Part shown: positions 9,697 through 16,782 of the stretch, piece after piece | Layout of the letters: every line of letters starts with the position of its first letter | Position numbering within the stretch: the first letter of the stretch is position 1 | Assembly (NCBI GenBank): GCA_965197555.1 | Contig: OZ240213.1 | Location: 4,030,001-4,094,000, forward strand | Source of the DNA: G965197555 sp965197555 | Lineage (GTDB): Bacteria; Chloroflexota; Dehalococcoidia; Lucifugimonadales; UBA3495 | Direction: 5' to 3' | Length of the DNA: 64,000 bases | Translations under genes and position numbers: made by a program | Notes under the pieces: model-generated | What the model was told of the DNA's origin: nothing | The model's input: only the letters and a program-made list of their open reading frames with translations | The model's database searches: none

Positions 9697-11345
9697 GAGC
9701 TTGTCTCAGAAGGACGTCCGTTGGCAGGCTTAATCCGACGCGAAGTATTAGGCAGACGATGGGGTGAGGGATCGCTGTCAATGGCCTCAGCTCACGAGAC
9801 ATGACAAGGTTCCAGACCGTCAGGTAGAGGGTTGAAGATGGAGGGAGGAGCGCCACATCCGGTAGAGCGTGCGCAGGTTGAAGGCGGTGGCCAACATGGT
9901 CCACTCGGCCGCCACGTTGGCGAGGCCACGCAGCAGGAACCTACGTGCCACCTGCTGTTCCTTGATGATTCCGAAGACCGGCTCGACCAGCTGCTTTCTG
10001 AGCCGGTACGCCTCTTTGGCGGCTAACGTGGTCCTCCAGGCGCGGTGGCGGCGTAGCACTCCGTCATGGGGCCCTATCGCCAGACTGCGGCCGGTCTCGC
10101 GGGCTCTCGTACAGACTCCGAAGGCCGGGCACGCCTGGCAGACGGCTCCAGAGGCTCGGTACAGACGCAGCGGAACTCCATTCGTATGTTGGATGCGAAG
10201 GAACTTGAGCCTCCGTCCCTGTGGACACGTAAAACTGTCGCTTTGCTCGTCATAGGTGAATCGGTCCTTGTGATACGCGTCTGTGAGGAACCGCTGCCGT
10301 GCTTCTGACACCACCACCTGCTGGCCTCGCCGGTCGCACTCCGCTAGGTGGCTCACGGCGAAGTAGCCAGCGTCGGCCAATGTCATCGGCACCCTCGTCC
10401 CGGTCGTCTCCTCCGCCTGCTCGATCATCGGCACCAGCAGGGCATTGTCATTGGCCGCATCAACCACGTCCACGGCGGTGACCACCATGCCGGCCGCTCC
10501 CTCGGCGGTCTCCATGGGTGAGACCATAGCCTGGGCGTTGTACCCGGCCACGATGCCCTGCCTGCCCTTCATGAGCCGGGCCTCCGGGTCGGTCAGGTTG
10601 ATCCGCTTGTGGCGCTTCTGATTCCCGAGGTCGGCCATCGCCTGCCTCACCCGGTCCCTCAAGACCTCCTTGTCGGCTAACTCTTTTGGCAGATGGGCAA
10701 CAGTAGCATCCTCTCCCGCTTCGTTCTGTGCCTCAAGGTCGGCTATCGCTTTCTCGAGACGCTCCAACAGACCACTCAGTCCCGCAGCATCATAGCTCCT
10801 GTTCACTGAGGCGTTGGCCACCACCTTCGTCCCGTCCACGGCCTGCACCGCTAGGTCCACCAACTCCATGGCCACTGCCGTGCGCACCGAGCGCTCGAAC
10901 AGCTTCCTCATAGCCTGTCGATGCCCCTTGTAGAACCGCCACAGGGTGTTGTGGTCAGGATGCTGCCACCCGGTCAGCCACAGGTACGGTATCTGGTCCC
11001 GGCAGGCAGCCTCCAGTTTCCGGCAGGAGCGCACTCCGGTCATGAAGCCGTACAGCCACACACTCAACAGTGCACGGGGATGGTAGGCTGGCGCTCCCAG
11101 CACCTCCCCTTCTATCTCGACGCCAAGCCCTGCCCAGCCATCCCGGTCCAGCGCGTCAACGAACTCAGCGACAAACCGCGCCGGATGGTCCATGGGAACC
11201 AGTTCGTCAAGGGTAGGCGGCAACATCCACCTCTGCTCTCGGCCCATCTCTCGAAGCGGCATATCAGCATCTCCCCAACTGGTGTCGCTTCGAAGGTACA
11301 CCTGACGACACACCCATTGCCAGATCAGACTTCTGAGACAGGCTC
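9697..11345 (-). mobile_element. Complete IS1182-family (IS5-superfamily) element with 7-bp target duplication
   Basis: Terminal inverted repeats of 16 bp, GAGCYTGTCTCAGAAG, lie at 9697-9712 and (complement) 11330-11345, with one mismatch. The flanks carry a perfect direct repeat AGTCATT at 9690-9696 and 11346-11352. The element is 1649 bp with a single intact transposase gene, so it is one of the few ISs here that may still move. Confidence 0.92.
9820..11262 (-). CDS. IS1182-family DDE transposase, intact
   Basis: This ~480-residue enzyme starts at ATG 11262, preceded by GGGGAG at 8 bp spacing; the frame is open further upstream. It has the N-terminal block LPPTLDELVPMDHPARF, the first catalytic Asp in LAVQAVDGTKVVANAS, the second in MTLADAGYFAVSHL and the Glu region in RKQLVEPVFGIIKEQQ. 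A cysteine cluster (C-x2-C-x4-C in VCQACPAFGVC) matches the DDE_Tnp_1_6 tail. Full family length and no disruptions. Confidence 0.95.
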   Translation of the reverse strand: MPLREMGREQRWMLPPTLDELVPMDHPARFVAEFVDALDRDGWAGLGVEIEGEVLGAPAYHPRALLSVWLYGFMTGVRSCRKLEAACRDQIPYLWLTGWQHPDHNTLWRFYKGHRQAMRKLFERSVRTAVAMELVDLAVQAVDGTKVVANASVNRSYDAAGLSGLLERLEKAIADLEAQNEAGEDATVAHLPKELADKEVLRDRVRQAMADLGNQKRHKRINLTDPEARLMKGRQGIVAGYNAQAMVSPMETAEGAAGMVVTAVDVVDAANDNALLVPMIEQAEETTGTRVPMTLADAGYFAVSHLAECDRRGQQVVVSEARQRFLTDAYHKDRFTYDEQSDSFTCPQGRRLKFLRIQHTNGVPLRLYRASGAVCQACPAFGVCTRARETGRSLAIGPHDGVLRRHRAWRTTLAAKEAYRLRKQLVEPVFGIIKEQQVARRFLLRGLANVAAEWTMLATAFNLRTLYRMWRSSLHLQPST

Positions 11346-11388
11346 AGTCATTAAGAACTCCTCAGCGATGGCCGGCGGCCTAACTTGA

Positions 11389-11786
11389 CATCTATAGGAG
11401 CATCAGGCTCCTCGGTAAAGGTGATGCTCTATCAGGGCCTGAGGTAACTGTTCAGAATTAGGCGGATTCACAGGTGATCCGACCGCCAGATACCGCCGCA
11501 CCAGATACGGAGGCGGCCCCATTTAACGAGTCTGTCTCCTCAAGTCTGAACAGTTACGTACAGCCCAACATGCACCACCTCCTGGCCCTCCAGGAGCTGG
11601 CCGACGGCATGGGCCCGGGCCACCTGCTCCCCACGGCCAAGGTACGCCTCCGCTCCTAAACCCGCCCGGCCCGCCGGTCCCTGCCTTACTCGATCTGCGT
11701 CATATCCAACCTCCCCCGGCGCGTCCAGACATGCGCCATCTCCCCACGCTTTCCATCCATGACGACCTCCCTCGTCGCCCACACTG
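11389..11786. other. No gene; holds an IS66-ended MITE and unassigned sequence
   Basis: Apart from the small inverted-repeat element at 11444-11557, the stretch contains no ORF with recognisable content. Sequence 11558-11786 is G+C-rich and could be remnant coding DNA, but no family is visible on either strand. Confidence 0.5.
11444..11557. repeat. 114-bp MITE-like element with IS66-type ends
   Basis: The ends are GTAACTGTTCAGA and its complement TCTGAACAGTTAC. The same termini bound the IS66 element at 58181-59636 and the 103-bp element at 56148-56250. The two short elements also share an internal GACCGC block and a CCTCAAG-YCTGAACAG end. Too short to code; probably mobilised by an IS66 transposase in trans. 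Confidence 0.7.
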
Positions 11787-12056
11787 GTGAGAGAGTCGGC
11801 GTTCGCTCTTGTGGAGCGAAATTCGACTCTGAGAGAAGACACGAGCCAGCGCGGCGGGAACAGCCACTTGAAACACACCAAGAGCCGGACAAAATCGAAG
11901 ACCGGCGACGGAAACGCCTCCGGGTTCGGCGCAGTCACCATCAACTTCAACCCCGGGCCCGACGCCCGCGACCGGCTGCGCCGCCTCTTCACCCTGCTGG
12001 TGGAGTGCGCCGCCAGGGACGGGCGGACCGCCCCCGGCGAGGACTCTTCTTTGTAA
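11787..12056 (+). CDS. Small hypothetical protein
   Basis: The 89-residue frame begins after a weak ribosome site and ends in a plausible amphipathic helix (FNPGPDARDRLRRLFTLLVE). The central part is Lys/Thr/Ser-rich. I recognise no family. It is codirectional with hicBA 180 bp downstream. Base composition is similar to neighbours, and the alternative that this is non-coding debris between ISs is real. Confidence 0.35.
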   Translation: MRESAFALVERNSTLREDTSQRGGNSHLKHTKSRTKSKTGDGNASGFGAVTINFNPGPDARDRLRRLFTLLVECAARDGRTAPGEDSSL

Positions 12057-12114
12057 GCGCGCCGCCAACGAGGGAGCCGACGCGGCAACCTCCGCGTACA
12101 ATGCTCATTGTGGA

Positions 12115-12137
12115 GAGAGAATTGCGAAAGTCCCGAA
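12115..12137 (+). repeat. Solo copy of the tip of the 13.6-17.8 kb element's inverted repeat
   Basis: GAGAATTGCGAAAGTCCC here matches the tip of the terminal repeats at 13593 and 17818 (AATTGCGAAAGTC identical in all three). Similarity does not extend further inward. It may be a relic end or a chance match of about 17 bases. Confidence 0.4.
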
Positions 12138-12235
12138 ATGAGACGCCCGCTAACAGTCCGCCCTTTGACCAGAACGACCCGGCAGGGCAAAATGTAAATG
12201 ATTCCCCGTCAGAGGATTCCGGCACCGGAGGAAAA

Positions 12236-12481
12236 ATGGACATCTACCAGCTGAACTACATCCTTCACGAACCAACGGAGGACCACGGCTGGATGTACCG
12301 GGCCGAGGCTCCTGCCCTTCAGGGCTGCGTGGCCTGGGGAGATACGCCGGAAGAGACCCTCAAAAGCCTGCTGGCGGTAGCACGGACCATAATCCAGGTT
12401 TGCAGGGAAGACGGGCAGGCCCTGCCCCCAGAGCTGGTTCCCTTGCGCGGTCCCGAAGGAACCCTGACCGTAACAGTATGA
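12236..12481 (+). CDS. hicB: HicB-type antitoxin (short form), copy 1
   Basis: An 81-residue protein (MDIYQLNYILHEP...) with the HicB beta-alpha-beta core: 'APALQGCVAWGDTPEETL' corresponds to the conserved (A/P)-x-x-P-G-(C/A)-x-(A/T)-x-G-(D/E)-T-x-E-E region. A GGAGG at 12227-12231 sets the start. There is no C-terminal DNA-binding domain. It overlaps hicA by ATGA (12478-12481). HicB normally binds and neutralises HicA and represses the operon. Here the antitoxin gene precedes the toxin gene, the reverse of the first-described hicAB order. A diverged paralog lies at 25309-25554. Confidence 0.85.
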   Translation: MDIYQLNYILHEPTEDHGWMYRAEAPALQGCVAWGDTPEETLKSLLAVARTIIQVCREDGQALPPELVPLRGPEGTLTVTV

Positions 12482-12687
12482 CCTATCGGGAACTGCGCAG
12501 AAAACTAGAAAACCTGGGTTGCAGATTCAGGCGCCAAGCCGATGGATCTCACGAAATGTGGATAAACCCAGCCAACGGCCGGCGGGCCATCATCCCCAGG
12601 CACGGTAATCGTGACCTGGCCACAGGAACTCTCCACCAGATACGAAGAGACCTGGGAATACCCAGGTCGGAATTCGATCAAGCATAG
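12478..12687 (+). CDS. hicA: HicA-type mRNA interferase toxin, copy 1
   Basis: A 69-residue protein with the HicA dsRBD-like fold: TYRELRRKLENLGC, then GSHEMW with the catalytic histidine, then PRHGNRDLATGTLHQIRRDL. HicA cleaves mRNA and is held inactive by HicB. All key positions (His in SHE, the basic IIPRH strand, TLHQIRRDLGI helix) are present, so the toxin is probably functional. It is translated from an ATG inside the hicB stop. Its paralog at 25551 is closely similar. Confidence 0.88.
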   Translation: MTYRELRRKLENLGCRFRRQADGSHEMWINPANGRRAIIPRHGNRDLATGTLHQIRRDLGIPRSEFDQA

Positions 12688-12787
12688 TTTCACCCGCTCG
12701 ACGCACCTCCTCCTAGGACCTGCCGGACCAACATATCCAAGGACACCCAGAACGCGGCCAAACGCAAGACCCACAAGGGAACCTGAC

Positions 12788-13460
12788 AGGACGATTGCAA
12801 AGTCAGGAGGCTTGACCGTAGAGGCGGGCGATAGTCTGCGTTGGACCTGTGCCAAGCCATTGTCAGCCACCGTCGGGATTACTTGGTGCGGGTGAAGGGC
12901 AACCAGCCGGCAGTGCTGGCCGCCTTGACGGAGGGGTTTGACGGGGAAGAGTTGGGAGAGCCGCAGGCGGAGACCCGGGGGGAAAAGCGGGTGTAATCGA
13001 GTTGCGGCGGATTTGGGCCGACTCCGGATTGGCCGGCTATATACGGGAGGAGTTGGGGTTTCCAGGGGCGAGGCAGGCGGCAATGGTGCAGAAAGTGAAA
13101 GCGGATATAGCCACCGGGGAGGTGACCAGAGAGCACTGGTATCTGCTGACCAGCCTGAGTTCCCGGCAGCGTGGCCCGCGAGACCTGCTGAGGCTGTTCC
13201 GAAGCCACTGGAGGATTGAGAACAGCAAGCATCACGTGAAGGACCGCGGCTGGGATGAGGACGTCCACACCCTGCGCCGTCCAGGGCTGGGCGAGGTATA
13301 CGCCAGCCTGGCCAACACCGCGCTGAACGCTCTGCGTTTGGCAGGATGGTTCCCCCTCCGTATGTCCATGCCCCTGCGAGCCAAAACCTGCGCCTTCCGC
13401 CCAACCCAGACCATCGCCCGCCTCTGCGGTCAAGCCTCCTGACTTTGCAATCGTCCTGAG
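12788..13460 (+). mobile_element. ISAs1-family element, copy 2, 5'-deleted and capped by an inverted copy of its own right end
   Basis: The right part runs to CTTTGCAATCGTCCTG at about 13458. The left edge 12788-12845 is an inverted, slightly diverged copy of 13400-13459, so the remnant is bounded by ~58-bp inverted repeats. The first half of the transposase is missing between them. Confidence 0.7.
12841..13442 (+). pseudogene. ISAs1-family transposase C-terminal half, copy 2
   Basis: The frame enters at DLCQAIVSHRRDYLVRVKG and runs to GEKRV-TAA at about 12997. It resumes in the -1 frame as IELRRIWADSGLAGYIREE and continues through SHWRIENSKHHVKDRGWDED to a TGA at 13440-13442. The frame break is at the same codon as in copy 1 (GKKRV), although the two copies differ at many positions. 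N-terminal and first catalytic segments are absent. Confidence 0.82.
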
Positions 13461-13592
13461 GTTTGCCGGGATCGTATTGCCTAATTCATCCCGGCTCCAT
13501 ATGATGGCCTGCGAATAACTATGCAGAGAAATCAGGGGACTTAAAGGGTCACCACCAATTCAAAGGTGGTACTGCGTACAGGCCCCTTAGGT
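13443..13592. repeat. ~147-bp repeat downstream of ISAs1, shared with 31119-31265
   Basis: After the ISAs1 end both loci continue with near-identical sequence (only a few substitutions), ending at CCCCTTAGGT. On the minus strand the last part reads as the 3' end of a serine recombinase gene (TTFELVVTL-stop). At 31.2 kb this sequence continues uninterrupted into CCACCAGACTG; here it is cut at 13592 by the 4.2-kb element. Confidence 0.8.
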
Positions 13593-13724
13593 GAGACAAT
13601 TGCGAAAGTCTCCCGAAGCCTCTGAAGCCCCTTGAATCCCCGGAAAGCCCTCTGATATTGTCCCCGGATCAGTCTCAAAAATAAAAGCCCCTACCTATGT
13701 GGGATGAGCACAGTAGGGGCTTTT
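13593..13724 (+). repeat. Left terminal inverted repeat of the 4.2-kb element
   Basis: Pairs with 17694-17818. Conserved blocks in order: AATTGCGAAAGTC, GAAGCC/AAAGCC, CTTGAATCCC, GAAGCCC, CTGATATTGTCCC, GTCTCAAAAA, then a hairpin of the AAAGCCCCTAC type. Confidence 0.82.
13683..13724 (-). terminator. Bidirectional rho-independent terminator in the left repeat
   Basis: AAAAGCCCCTAC (13683-13694) pairs with GTAGGGGCTTTT (13713-13724) around an 18-base loop. T-runs exist in both directions. It lies 35 bp past the stop of the minus-strand gene 13760-14092 and also insulates the element from outside transcription. Confidence 0.85.
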
Positions 13725-13759
13725 GATGGAGTGGATGATATACAATTCTAGCCACTGGA

Positions 13760-14092
13760 CTAAATGAGGGCAGTTTGAATTTGGGCAATGCCCCATCCAA
13801 ACGCTACACCCAAGAATGTAAGCCCGGCCGCATATAACCTGTCACGTTGATGTTGCTTTCGTTCTCGTTGGATTTCCTCAGCACGTCCACGGTAGATGCC
13901 ATATGTCAAACCACCATAAACCTCACGGGCTTGTTCCGTTTGAGGAAATGACCAACCAATAGCTTGCATTGCCATTGCGTATGCAGGCCCTTCGCCCATC
14001 ATTTGTTGTAGAAATTGACCGAAGCGCGTTAACTGCTCCGAACAAGGTAATCCACTAGACAAGCTCGTAGCTCCCTCACAAAGTGCACACAT
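13760..14092 (-). CDS. Small membrane protein of unknown function
   Basis: The 110-residue protein has a soluble N-terminal half with two cysteines near the start (MCALCEG), a basic helix (GRAEEIQRERKQHQRDR) and one C-terminal transmembrane segment (LYAAGLTFLGVAFGWGIAQI). GGAGGTG lies 10 bp before the ATG, a strong site. A terminator follows. I do not recognise the family. It may be a tail-anchored accessory of the element. Confidence 0.7.
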   Translation of the reverse strand: MCALCEGATSLSSGLPCSEQLTRFGQFLQQMMGEGPAYAMAMQAIGWSFPQTEQAREVYGGLTYGIYRGRAEEIQRERKQHQRDRLYAAGLTFLGVAFGWGIAQIQTALI

Positions 14093-14094
14093 CT

Positions 14095-14331
14095 CTAACC
14101 TTCACCTCCACCAGCTTGAACTGAAGACCCCGGCCTGACAGCCGGGGTCTTTTCGTGGTATTGCTCACACTTACCGTCTCGGTACAGCACCTCTGGAAAG
14201 ACAACCGTGCGTTGACAGACCGCGCATCGGTAGACCTGAAGTCCACCTTCGTGCCAGGTGGCGGTGTTCTCATAAACGCTTCCGCTATTGCTTCCGGGGA
14301 GGCGTCTATCCTTGGCGGGACGTTGTATCAA
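14095..14331 (-). CDS. Possible small zinc-ribbon-like protein
   Basis: From TTG 14331 the frame encodes 78 residues with YRCAVCQRTVVFPEVLYRDG and a further Cys in KCEQYHEK, which looks like a small metal-binding ribbon. Its stop lies 2 bp before the next gene's ATG and within that gene's ribosome site, suggesting an operon. Against this, a strong hairpin (14124-14152) sits in its last third and the only start is TTG. A plus-strand frame 14155-14409 covers the same DNA and looks less protein-like. Confidence 0.4.
   Translation of the reverse strand: MIQRPAKDRRLPGSNSGSVYENTATWHEGGLQVYRCAVCQRTVVFPEVLYRDGKCEQYHEKTPAVRPGSSVQAGGGEG
14124..14152 (+). terminator. Rho-independent-like hairpin
   Basis: GACCCCGGC and GCCGGGGTC flank a 6-base loop, followed by TTTT on the plus strand. 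There is no plus-strand gene before it, so its role is unclear; it might end antisense or read-through transcription. Confidence 0.6.
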
Positions 14332-14435
14332 AAGTCGGCCATTTCCTTCTTTAAGACCTTACCAGGTCAAATGACAGATATCAAAGCCGAAAATGAGGTT
14401 GGGCCGTGACTGCGTAGGGCGCGTTTCGCGCCCCC

Positions 14436-14463
14436 TTGTCGGCATTGCTAGGGTGGGTACTGT
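14436..14463 (+). promoter_or_regulatory. Candidate promoter for the lipoprotein gene
   Basis: TTGTCG at 14436-14441 and TACTGT at 14458-14463 are 16 bp apart, 41 bp before the ATG at 14504. Both boxes match the consensus at four of six positions. Confidence 0.3.
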
Positions 14464-14503
14464 GGCAGGTGTCCTACCTTAACGTCTAACAAGGGGGTTC
14501 CCC

Positions 14504-15064
14504 ATGTCTCTACCCGTACCATTGCTCCGAGTTATTTTGCTCCTTGCCGGATTGCTTGTCCTGCTCACACTCACTGTTGCCTGCGTGGTTGAGCCGGAAA
14601 TCGCTCCTGACGATATTGATGTCACCCTAGACGCCAAGGGAAATCCATTTAACATCGAATCGAGCTTGACAGTACCACAGAAAAACGGCGACGCCGATGT
14701 GCTGGTTTCCTACCCTGCTGTAACTCACTTGATAGGTAAGACCAGAGGGCCTATCAGCCGTATTCCTGGGCGGGTCATAGGTTGGAGGACTAATCAAGTT
14801 GAGGTGATATATCCGGGACAAGGCCAGGACGAATACATCAAGGTATGGGTTGCCTACGGCGACGACTTTGACCCTGCTGACCTTCACGATGACAAGCAGA
14901 ACATCGCATCCTGTCGGTTTGCCAAAATTGGGGGTGGCCGATATTCAAGGAATGTAGCAAGGTCAACTAAGACCAATGGAAAGCCCGGAGTGTTATTAAT
15001 GCTCCGGGCTTTCCTCGTTCCAGGCAGTCCTACCATAAACGTCAGTAAGGGGGTTCCCCTATGA
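14504..15064 (+). CDS. Lipoprotein of unknown function (element cargo)
   Basis: The N-terminus is a signal peptide with a lipobox (LLTLTVAC at residues 20-27), so the ~160-residue remainder is expected outside the membrane. AAGGGGG lies 7 bp before the ATG. No domain is recognised. A strong terminator (14980-15012) lies inside the last 30 codons. A one-base change in the GGGGG run near 14930 would instead end the protein at a TAA at 14968-14970, just before that hairpin, so the true C-terminus may be about 155 residues, with a frameshift or sequencing slip at the G-run. Confidence 0.65.
   Translation: MSLPVPLLRVILLLAGLLVLLTLTVACVVEPEIAPDDIDVTLDAKGNPFNIESSLTVPQKNGDADVLVSYPAVTHLIGKTRGPISRIPGRVIGWRTNQVEVIYPGQGQDEYIKVWVAYGDDFDPADLHDDKQNIASCRFAKIGGGRYSRNVARSTKTNGKPGVLLMLRAFLVPGSPTINVSKGVPL
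14980..15012 (+). terminator. Rho-independent terminator
   Basis: AAAGCCCGGAG (14980-14990) pairs perfectly with CTCCGGGCTTT (15002-15012) over an 11-base loop. It overlaps the annotated 3' end of the lipoprotein frame and precedes the next gene by 49 bp. Confidence 0.8.
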
Positions 15065-16050
15065 AAGTCCTCGGTGGATGCCTTGTTATTGGGATATTCA
15101 TTTTCATTGTCCTAGTTGTAATTGGCGTAATCATCGACGCATTCAATGGGGAAAACGGCGGGGAAAACGGCGATACTGCCAAAGCCGGACTCGGAGTGTC
15201 ACGGGACGCTGTTGAGGACGCTTTTGGTGATTTCGACTTTGAGGATGCTCCCCTGAAAGATGGCAGGGATCGGTTGATGGGTGACTCACCTGGCGAGTCT
15301 GCGACATTAGAACTGATCGGTGAAAAAGACAACCTTGAAGAAGTGGCACTTTTAATGACCGTGAGTTCCACAGGGGGTAATAGTGAGGTGTTGCGGTACT
15401 CGCGGCCGTTCATCACGACTGTACTTCCTGATTGGCAAGGTGGGGTTGATTGGTTTGAAAACGGTGTTATTGAACTGGCCGACGATAGCAGGCAGAACGC
15501 TGAGGTTGAGACAAGGCACAGCGATGCCATGATTACGTTGACGGCGAACAAGCAATTTGGCTGGCTGACGCTCAAGGTAGAGCCAGCACAGGGCGAACGG
15601 ACGGCCCAGGTCAGTTCTCCTTCAGGTGGTGGTTCTTCTTCTGTGCCAACCGATACTTCTGAGACTGTTTGGGCCGCAACAATCGCTCCGCCCGCAACAA
15701 TCGACGTGGTACGAATGAGGGCGACCCCTCAAGACATTACGCTACCGATGGAATGGTTGGGGCCGAAGAACCTTTTGGTGGGAGCACTTGGCAACGGCGG
15801 GATAGAGCAGGGTAAGTACGAGTACCAGGACGACACCGGCAACAAGATTGTGCAGGGAGATTCCTGTTTTCTCACAATCAACCTTGGCACTCCGGCAGAG
15901 GAAAGAATTCAAGCTGAAAAGGGGAAACCGTTCAATACCTACATTCACCACAGGTACCGGTATGTGATATTTGAGGGGTACGACGGTGGTTGCACCGGGG
16001 ATGCGTCAATCGATTACGGACTCTACAGAGTTGGTAGCATAGCCGATTGA
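15061..16050 (+). CDS. Secreted or membrane-anchored protein of unknown function (element cargo)
   Basis: A 329-residue protein with one N-terminal membrane segment (CLVIGIFIFIVLVVIGVII). An acidic Gly/Asn linker follows, then an extracytoplasmic region with a Ser/Thr/Pro spacer (SSPSGGGSSSVPTDTSET) dividing two folded parts. The second part resembles a beta-sandwich and has two cysteines (GDSCFLTINLG, GGCTGD). No family recognised. Its leader (AAGGGGGTTCCCC before the ATG) is nearly identical to that of the preceding gene, implying duplicated expression signals. It is followed by a terminator at 16198. Confidence 0.75.
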   Translation: MKVLGGCLVIGIFIFIVLVVIGVIIDAFNGENGGENGDTAKAGLGVSRDAVEDAFGDFDFEDAPLKDGRDRLMGDSPGESATLELIGEKDNLEEVALLMTVSSTGGNSEVLRYSRPFITTVLPDWQGGVDWFENGVIELADDSRQNAEVETRHSDAMITLTANKQFGWLTLKVEPAQGERTAQVSSPSGGGSSSVPTDTSETVWAATIAPPATIDVVRMRATPQDITLPMEWLGPKNLLVGALGNGGIEQGKYEYQDDTGNKIVQGDSCFLTINLGTPAEERIQAEKGKPFNTYIHHRYRYVIFEGYDGGCTGDASIDYGLYRVGSIAD

Positions 16051-16110
16051 ACGGAAAGATGTACCGAATGCTTTCCAAAATTGGGGATAACGTGCAAGCC
16101 CACTTGCTTG

Positions 16111-16228
16111 TTGAACACTTGGGAGCGATGCTACACTATCCGCCATCTGCTGTAACGGATGGAAGCCACTCCGATACGCAGTCCCCTCCCCTGATTCAAG
16201 GCCCTGGGATCATCTCCCCCAGGGCCTT
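16111..16228 (+). ncRNA. Possible short transcript: promoter plus terminator without an ORF
   Basis: TTGAAC (16111-16116) and CACTAT (16134-16139) are 17 bp apart. About 60 bases downstream a perfect 11-bp terminator stem begins (AAGGCCCTGGG 16198-16208, complement 16218-16228). The interval has a small hairpin (CCATC...GGATGG) and no ORF. It could be a small RNA of about 85 nt; alternatively the hairpin just ends the upstream gene. Confidence 0.3.
16198..16228 (+). terminator. Rho-independent terminator after the 15061-16050 gene
   Basis: Perfect 11-bp stem AAGGCCCTGGG / CCCAGGGCCTT with a 9-base loop. Confidence 0.8.
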
Positions 16229-16273
16229 ACCGTTCTACTGAGGGTAACGGCTTTCCAACAAGGGAGAGAGAGA

Positions 16274-16549
16274 ATGGAGTTCCAACCGATGAAATCAGAG
16301 GACGACCGGGTTCAGGACGCAACAGAGGTTCCACTTGGTAGCGGGATTTACTACACCGGGGACATATACACCAAACCACAACGGGGTGTTGTAGAGGCAG
16401 TTGACTGGAACAGGGTGGCGGTTGCGTTCAACCCTGTCGCCCCATGTTGCAGGATCGTACCATTCATCCACATTGGCACCGTGTACCAGGGCCGCAGCAA
16501 CCCTCGGTACGTCACAGAACAGGCGTACAGGGATTGGCAGGCCGAATAG
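16274..16549 (+). CDS. Small hypothetical protein (element cargo)
   Basis: A 91-residue soluble protein starting MEFQPMKSEDD, with GGGAGAGAGAG just before the ATG. Beta-rich centre (GVVEAVDWNRVAVAFNP), a CC pair and a C-terminal helix (RYVTEQAYRDWQAE). Not recognised. It precedes a second short gene by 38 bp and both end at the terminator at 16783. Confidence 0.6.
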   Translation: MEFQPMKSEDDRVQDATEVPLGSGIYYTGDIYTKPQRGVVEAVDWNRVAVAFNPVAPCCRIVPFIHIGTVYQGRSNPRYVTEQAYRDWQAE

Positions 16550-16587
16550 AACCAGAGAATATCCACCATTGCAAGTGGACGACTCCG

Positions 16588-16764
16588 ATGAACAAGTACC
16601 CAACGAACAACGAGGAATATCTCAGCCGGTGTCCTGAGATGGATGGTGTGGACAAATATGGCTTGAAAGAGTACAAGCCGTTAACGCACGAGGAACGTCA
16701 GGAGATTATTCTCATTGCAAGGGAACTCAGGGAACTAATTTACAAACCATATACTCCATCGTAA
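16588..16764 (+). CDS. Very small hypothetical protein (58 aa)
   Basis: From ATG 16588 the frame encodes a charged, helix-rich 58-mer (MNKYPTNNEEYLSRCPEM then HEERQEIILIARELRELIY) ending at TAA 16762. Codon usage looks coding and it sits between a real gene and a terminator. The ribosome site is weak. Unknown family. Confidence 0.5.
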   Translation: MNKYPTNNEEYLSRCPEMDGVDKYGLKEYKPLTHEERQEIILIARELRELIYKPYTPS

Positions 16765-16782
16765 CAGACCTTCTTCGTTAAT

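Larger units (their letters stand above)
9322..11388 (+). pseudogene. IS110-family transposase C-terminal fragment, split by IS1182
   Basis: From 9322 the frame encodes the C-terminal Transposase_20 domain of IS110 enzymes: CIFGVGPDTAAALLITAG, then SLCGVNPIPASSGKTNRHRL with the serine region, then YVAREVFSVI. The IS1182 element enters at 9697. Joining 9696 to 11353 gives REVFSVIKNSSAMAGGLT and a TGA at 11386-11388, so the original stop is recovered across the insertion. The N-terminal DEDD domain is missing, lost at the junction with ISAs1 copy 1. Confidence 0.85.

Noticed and set aside
14155..14409. Plus-strand 84-aa ORF
   Set aside because: Overlaps a more protein-like minus-strand frame with Cys-x2-Cys and lacks a ribosome site.
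16047..16241. 64-aa ORF overlapping the end of the 15061 gene
   Set aside because: It spans the promoter-like boxes and the terminator stem and has no ribosome site or domain.
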